Source: Abditibacteriota bacterium (lineage in GTDB: Bacteria > Armatimonadota > UBA5829). Taken from it: a stretch of DNA of 19,145 nucleotides. The notes beneath the pieces were generated by a model, which saw only the letters and a list, made by a program, of their open reading frames with translations, had not been told where the DNA came from and did no database searches. A program made the position numbers and the translations under genes. The stretch lies in the NCBI GenBank assembly GCA_017958015.1, contig JAGDDM010000263.1:1-19145 (forward strand), written 5' to 3'. Below, in pieces: positions 16,901-19,145 of this stretch. The stretch's first letter is position 1, and the number at the start of each line of letters is the position of its first letter.

Positions 16901-19145
16901 CAGTGTTCTACGTATCCCCGGACGGCAACGACGCGAACGACGGCCTCACCAGAGCCACACCTTGGCGCACCTTCACCAACGGCGACTCCAAAAACATGCT
17001 CATGGCCGGTGACAGAATCGTCCTCATGGGCGGCACTCACACCGTAAGCAGCGCTCTGGGCACCGACATCATCATCAACTGCGGCGGCGTCACCTACGCC
17101 GGCGAGGACGGGGCGAAGATTGTCAACGACAAGAGCCGAAACGCCAATCATGATACAATGACAACCTGTATGCAGGTGGCGGCCAACAATATCACCGTCG
17201 AGAACATCGACTTCTCCGGCGCGGTGGCACCGCTCATTATCAACATGGGCGGCGGCAACATCACCGTCCGCGACTGCAAGTTCCGGGACACCGACTACCG
17301 GTCCGAGTGGCCCCACTCAATGGGCATCAACCTGGATTCCGACGCGGCGGTCACCGTGGAGAACTGCGAGTTTTACAACATCGGCACCGCCAACCCAGCG
17401 GGTCTTGTGGGAGCCGCCGTATTCAATCTCGGCGCCTTCGCCAACTCCTCCCCCGGCGTTCAGCGCCGGTACATCGGCAACTACATTCACGACGTAAACG
17501 GCAGAGGAATCCTCATCGGCGGCGGCGCCACCAACGACCTTGTTTACAACAACACAATCGCCCGCTGCACCCAGTCCGGCATTATCGCCATGGGACACAA
17601 CACCGACAGCACCTACGCCGGTACCGCCACCGCCGTGAACAACATCGTGGTGGACTGCGGTCAGGGCTTGGGCCTCGAGAACGACGGCTGTGTGCTTGTA
17701 AACCACCACAACCTCATATGGGACTGCGCTTCCACCGACACCGGCGCCCAAGTTGTCTACGGCGAGGGCACCCTTGAGTCCGATCCCCTCTTCGACGGCG
17801 AGCCGAACCTCAGCGTCTACTCACCGGCGGTGAACTCCGGCGTCGACGTGGGCAGAGCATACACCGGCTCCGCTCCCGACATGGGCGCCTTCGAGTCCGA
17901 CTTCATCGGCGGCGACGTGGCGTACGTCACCGGCAGAGTCACCGACCGGGAAACCGGCGAACCGGTGAAGGGCGCCGTCGTCTCCGTCAGCGGCTGCCCC
18001 TCCGTCACCACCGACGCCCGAGGCGTCTACACCATCACCGTTGACAGAGCGAGGGTTTTGGTGAACGTCACCTCCGAATACTTCAACTCCGCCTCCGCCG
18101 GAGTCAGCTCCCCCTTGGGCAGTGTTGCCACCGCCGATTTCGCCCTGGTCCGCAACACCCTTGTTTGGGACGTCTACGAGGACTTCTCCGAGACGACAAA
18201 CCCCAATGGCGTTTGGACATACGGCTTCGAGCTCCCGCGAGAGTCCGCGGACGGCACAACCTTCACCGCCTATCCCCTCTGCGTGGAAGCGGGCTACGGC
18301 GACAAGAGCTGGAAGAACGGCGAGGACTGGGACAACTTCGGCTACGTGGGTTACAGACCCGTTGAGGGCGTCCACGACCAGTGGGGTCACTGGAGACCGC
18401 CCTACACCGTATATCTGGGCTCCTCCTTCGGCTCCGGTTGGTCCGCCGTGCGCTTCACGGCTCCCTTCGACGGCAAGTTTACTTTCAATATTAAGTTCCA
18501 ACCCTGCGGCATCGGTGCCATGGGCGCCACCGCCTACATCGACAGAAACGGAGTGAACCTCTACACCGACACACTCACCGGCACCGTCTACGGCGGCGCG
18601 GCGGAAACGAGCGCCAACACTTTGAGTCGGCGGTTCACCTTGAGTATGACCGCCGGCGAGACCGTGGAGTTCACCGAGGACTCCTACACCGCCTATCAGT
18701 CCTGCTCCCTGCTGCCGGTATTCAGGGTAACCACTCCCAAACCGGCCATCGAATACACCGACATATCGACTCCCGCCGCTATCGACAATCTGGAGGACGG
18801 TACCGATGTGAACATGACCGCCGACGCCAAGGTAATAACCGGCAGCGGAACATTCGACGACAACTCCGTCTACGTGGAATCCGGCGTATTCGCGGGTTGC
18901 AAACTCATCATTCCCGACTATCTGGGCGCCGTAAACGCCGGCGACAATCTGCGGATAAAGGGTCAGGTGAAATCCGACGCCGACGGTAAGTATATCGAGG
19001 CGCGGGACATCACCCGCAAGAGCAGCGGCGACCCGGTGAAAACCATCGGTATGACGAATAATATGCTCAGCACCAACGCCCTCGTTCGGGCCTGGGGCAG
19101 AATCCTCTCCGCCTCCGAAGGCACCATGGTCATAAACAACGGCTC
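13984..19145 (+). CDS. Giant secreted GerMN / Amidase_3 / FW-repeat / beta-helix protein, 3' end outside the window
   Basis: One uninterrupted frame of 1,720 codons runs to the right edge. The signal peptide is MKKFLLIIALAAMAQSLFA. Residues 23-130 look like a GerMN domain (IYF....V..HRWF, then REILKG, then GLYSAVP). Residues 165-400 form a zinc N-acetylmuramoyl-L-alanine amidase (Amidase_3): H174 (GGHGW) and H292 (LSIHTN) as zinc ligands, E200 as probable third ligand, and E371 (LFEFGFHDN) as catalytic glutamate. It should cut the amide bond between muramic acid and the stem peptide of peptidoglycan. Residues 417-968 hold five Ig-like FW repeats, about 973-1297 a parallel beta-helix (YVSPDGNDANDG cap), 1312-1388 a carboxypeptidase-regulatory-like domain, 1393-1580 an NPNGVWTYG module, and 1588 onward an OB-like region. 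The last three match the C terminus of the surface protein at 1-4422, so only a few dozen residues are probably missing. The tail likely tethers the amidase to the envelope. Confidence 0.9.
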   Translation, partial: MKKFLLIIALAAMAQSLFAGELADIYFTCENQPVGVHRWFEDAPTPESVVREILKGVNGDEAEDGLYSAVPANWVLDSVTENGAFLDINFKPLPKGTRYSTSDIEDIWVQFDKSIRYKFDLTPRLFIGYEPIGEYEEEAPNDAVAKPFIPLNERIKSAPAGVLSGRLIAVRGGHGWVYDTDRSKWVVQRGNNCAQYITCEDFHTLDLTNILITYLEQEGADIVHCRERNKQRGNSPYDNHPWWQMATPAYIADQGYPSSLYGGTVYGGVAESRYSSCRLANYRGADLYLSIHTNALQGDCYSGCGTGLESFWSDNHEAAGSQRIAQLCLDNCLNFVRTYYDSTFYCRRSCKATNASYSETRRPTMPSTLFEFGFHDNCAKDAKYLGDNFFRTVGMYGVAKAVCDYYGVTPKWGPYSAEYVSDTIPTSVRPGETRQVSITFKNHGFCWQSAKDFKVGCVGGTAFGVNRCELPGEIMPGDVVTFTFNMTFPTASGEYNTQWQMLRENVTWFGDVVNKTVRVVNPEEDARYISDTVPDVVVMGESRNVSVTFKNEGRTTWARGSMYRLGAVDDSDPFYTQGDRVELPNDVAPGETVTVSFKMNFTTGGVFTTDWSMVHDGVTWFGDVFSKQVTVLVPERAAQYVSDTIPDTAVLGESRNVSVTFRNIGTMTWTRGQEFMLGAVDDSDPFFTESDRVLMPHDVAPGETVTFTLNMKFNNGGVFTTDWRMLQEHVAWFGDTLTKQVTVTVPEYAARYVSDTIPETAVAGETRTVSVTFKNIGSTAWPVNGMVTLGAVGGSDPFSGSNYIRLPNDVASGDTVTVTFDMTFTEGGSFNTDWRMVFGEAGWFGDICDKTVTVIVPERNAQYIDDTIPASVGVGEARPVTVTFKNTGTMTWTSAAEFMLGAADDEDIYLGGDNRVALPHDVAPGETVTFSFNMTFPTAGVANVVWRMVQEHVAWFGDSCSKTVTVADLRTPTVFYVSPDGNDANDGLTRATPWRTFTNGDSKNMLMAGDRIVLMGGTHTVSSALGTDIIINCGGVTYAGEDGAKIVNDKSRNANHDTMTTCMQVAANNITVENIDFSGAVAPLIINMGGGNITVRDCKFRDTDYRSEWPHSMGINLDSDAAVTVENCEFYNIGTANPAGLVGAAVFNLGAFANSSPGVQRRYIGNYIHDVNGRGILIGGGATNDLVYNNTIARCTQSGIIAMGHNTDSTYAGTATAVNNIVVDCGQGLGLENDGCVLVNHHNLIWDCASTDTGAQVVYGEGTLESDPLFDGEPNLSVYSPAVNSGVDVGRAYTGSAPDMGAFESDFIGGDVAYVTGRVTDRETGEPVKGAVVSVSGCPSVTTDARGVYTITVDRARVLVNVTSEYFNSASAGVSSPLGSVATADFALVRNTLVWDVYEDFSETTNPNGVWTYGFELPRESADGTTFTAYPLCVEAGYGDKSWKNGEDWDNFGYVGYRPVEGVHDQWGHWRPPYTVYLGSSFGSGWSAVRFTAPFDGKFTFNIKFQPCGIGAMGATAYIDRNGVNLYTDTLTGTVYGGAAETSANTLSRRFTLSMTAGETVEFTEDSYTAYQSCSLLPVFRVTTPKPAIEYTDISTPAAIDNLEDGTDVNMTADAKVITGSGTFDDNSVYVESGVFAGCKLIIPDYLGAVNAGDNLRIKGQVKSDADGKYIEARDITRKSSGDPVKTIGMTNNMLSTNALVRAWGRILSASEGTMVINNG
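15232..16887 (+). repeat. Five tandem FW (NBR1-type) Ig-like domain repeats
   Basis: Within the giant amidase protein, units of about 110 residues start at about residues 417, 525, 637, 749 and 858. Each begins (E/R/Q)Y(V/I)(S/D)DT(I/V)P, then V(S/T)(V/I)TFKN.G....W, then LP.(D/E)(V/I).(P/S)G(D/E).V, and closes with W.M......WFGD. This layout matches the four-tryptophan domain known from the autophagy receptor NBR1 and its bacterial relatives (N_BRCA1_IG). The bacterial domains are presumed extracellular binding or spacer units. Repeats 2 to 5 resemble one another more than they resemble repeat 1, which lacks the GTMTW-type phrase and carries two cysteines. Confidence 0.75.

Noticed and set aside
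15082..17316. 744-codon open frame on the minus strand over the giant amidase gene
   Set aside because: The + strand frame contains the catalytic and FW repeats. The minus product is a low-complexity shadow that simply mirrors those repeats.

Overview
The window is 19,145 bp of bacterial DNA. All convincing genes lie on the + strand, with strong third-position GC. The best taxonomic clue is a pseudopilin with an N-terminal GFTLIE methylation motif, an LFPVF..AKEKAR segment after it and an H-X9-DG motif near its C terminus. That combination, together with outsized beta-helix / carboxypeptidase-regulatory / OB-like surface proteins and a GerMN-Amidase_3 protein, points to the Armatimonadota/Abditibacteriota neighbourhood. 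Planctomycetota, Verrucomicrobiota or Lentisphaerota are less likely alternatives. This is inferred from family knowledge, not from a search. The gene content (secreted glycoside hydrolases, large adhesin-like proteins) would suit a host- or biomass-associated glycan user.

Layout. (1) Bases 1-4422: the 3' part of a giant surface protein, open at the left edge, made of two parallel beta-helices, four carboxypeptidase-regulatory-like domains, an NPNGVWSYG beta-sandwich module and a C-terminal OB-like pair. (2) Bases 4423-4789: intergenic, with a terminator, one copy of a 73-bp dispersed repeat, an AT-rich hairpin and a sigma70-type promoter. (3) Bases 4790-5593: the H-X9-DG pseudopilin. (4) Bases 5594-6018: intergenic, dominated by a 253-bp mirror-symmetric ladder of about ten small hairpins built around the second copy of the 73-bp repeat. 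(5) Bases 6019-13811: a probable four-gene glycan-use operon, consisting of a cytoplasmic ThuA-like protein, a secreted GH13-type alpha-amylase-family enzyme, and two tandem secreted TIM-barrel glycosidase paralogs, closed by a strong hairpin. (6) Bases 13920-13948: a near-perfect TTGACA-N17-TATAAT promoter. (7) Base 13984 to the right edge: a second giant secreted protein of at least 1,720 residues. Its order is signal peptide, GerMN, Amidase_3, five tandem NBR1-type (FW) Ig-like repeats, beta-helix, carboxypeptidase-regulatory domain, NPNG module, OB-like. It runs off the right edge with no stop codon.

How it fits together. The two giant proteins share the same C-terminal block, so they appear to be members of one family of cell-envelope proteins with a common attachment or export module and variable N-terminal payloads. 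One payload is a peptidoglycan amidase. Between them sits an operon that would break down alpha-glucan-like or other oligosaccharides outside the cytoplasmic membrane and process the products inside. The least explained structures are the hairpin ladder with its second core copy, and the amidase-FW-beta-helix fusion.
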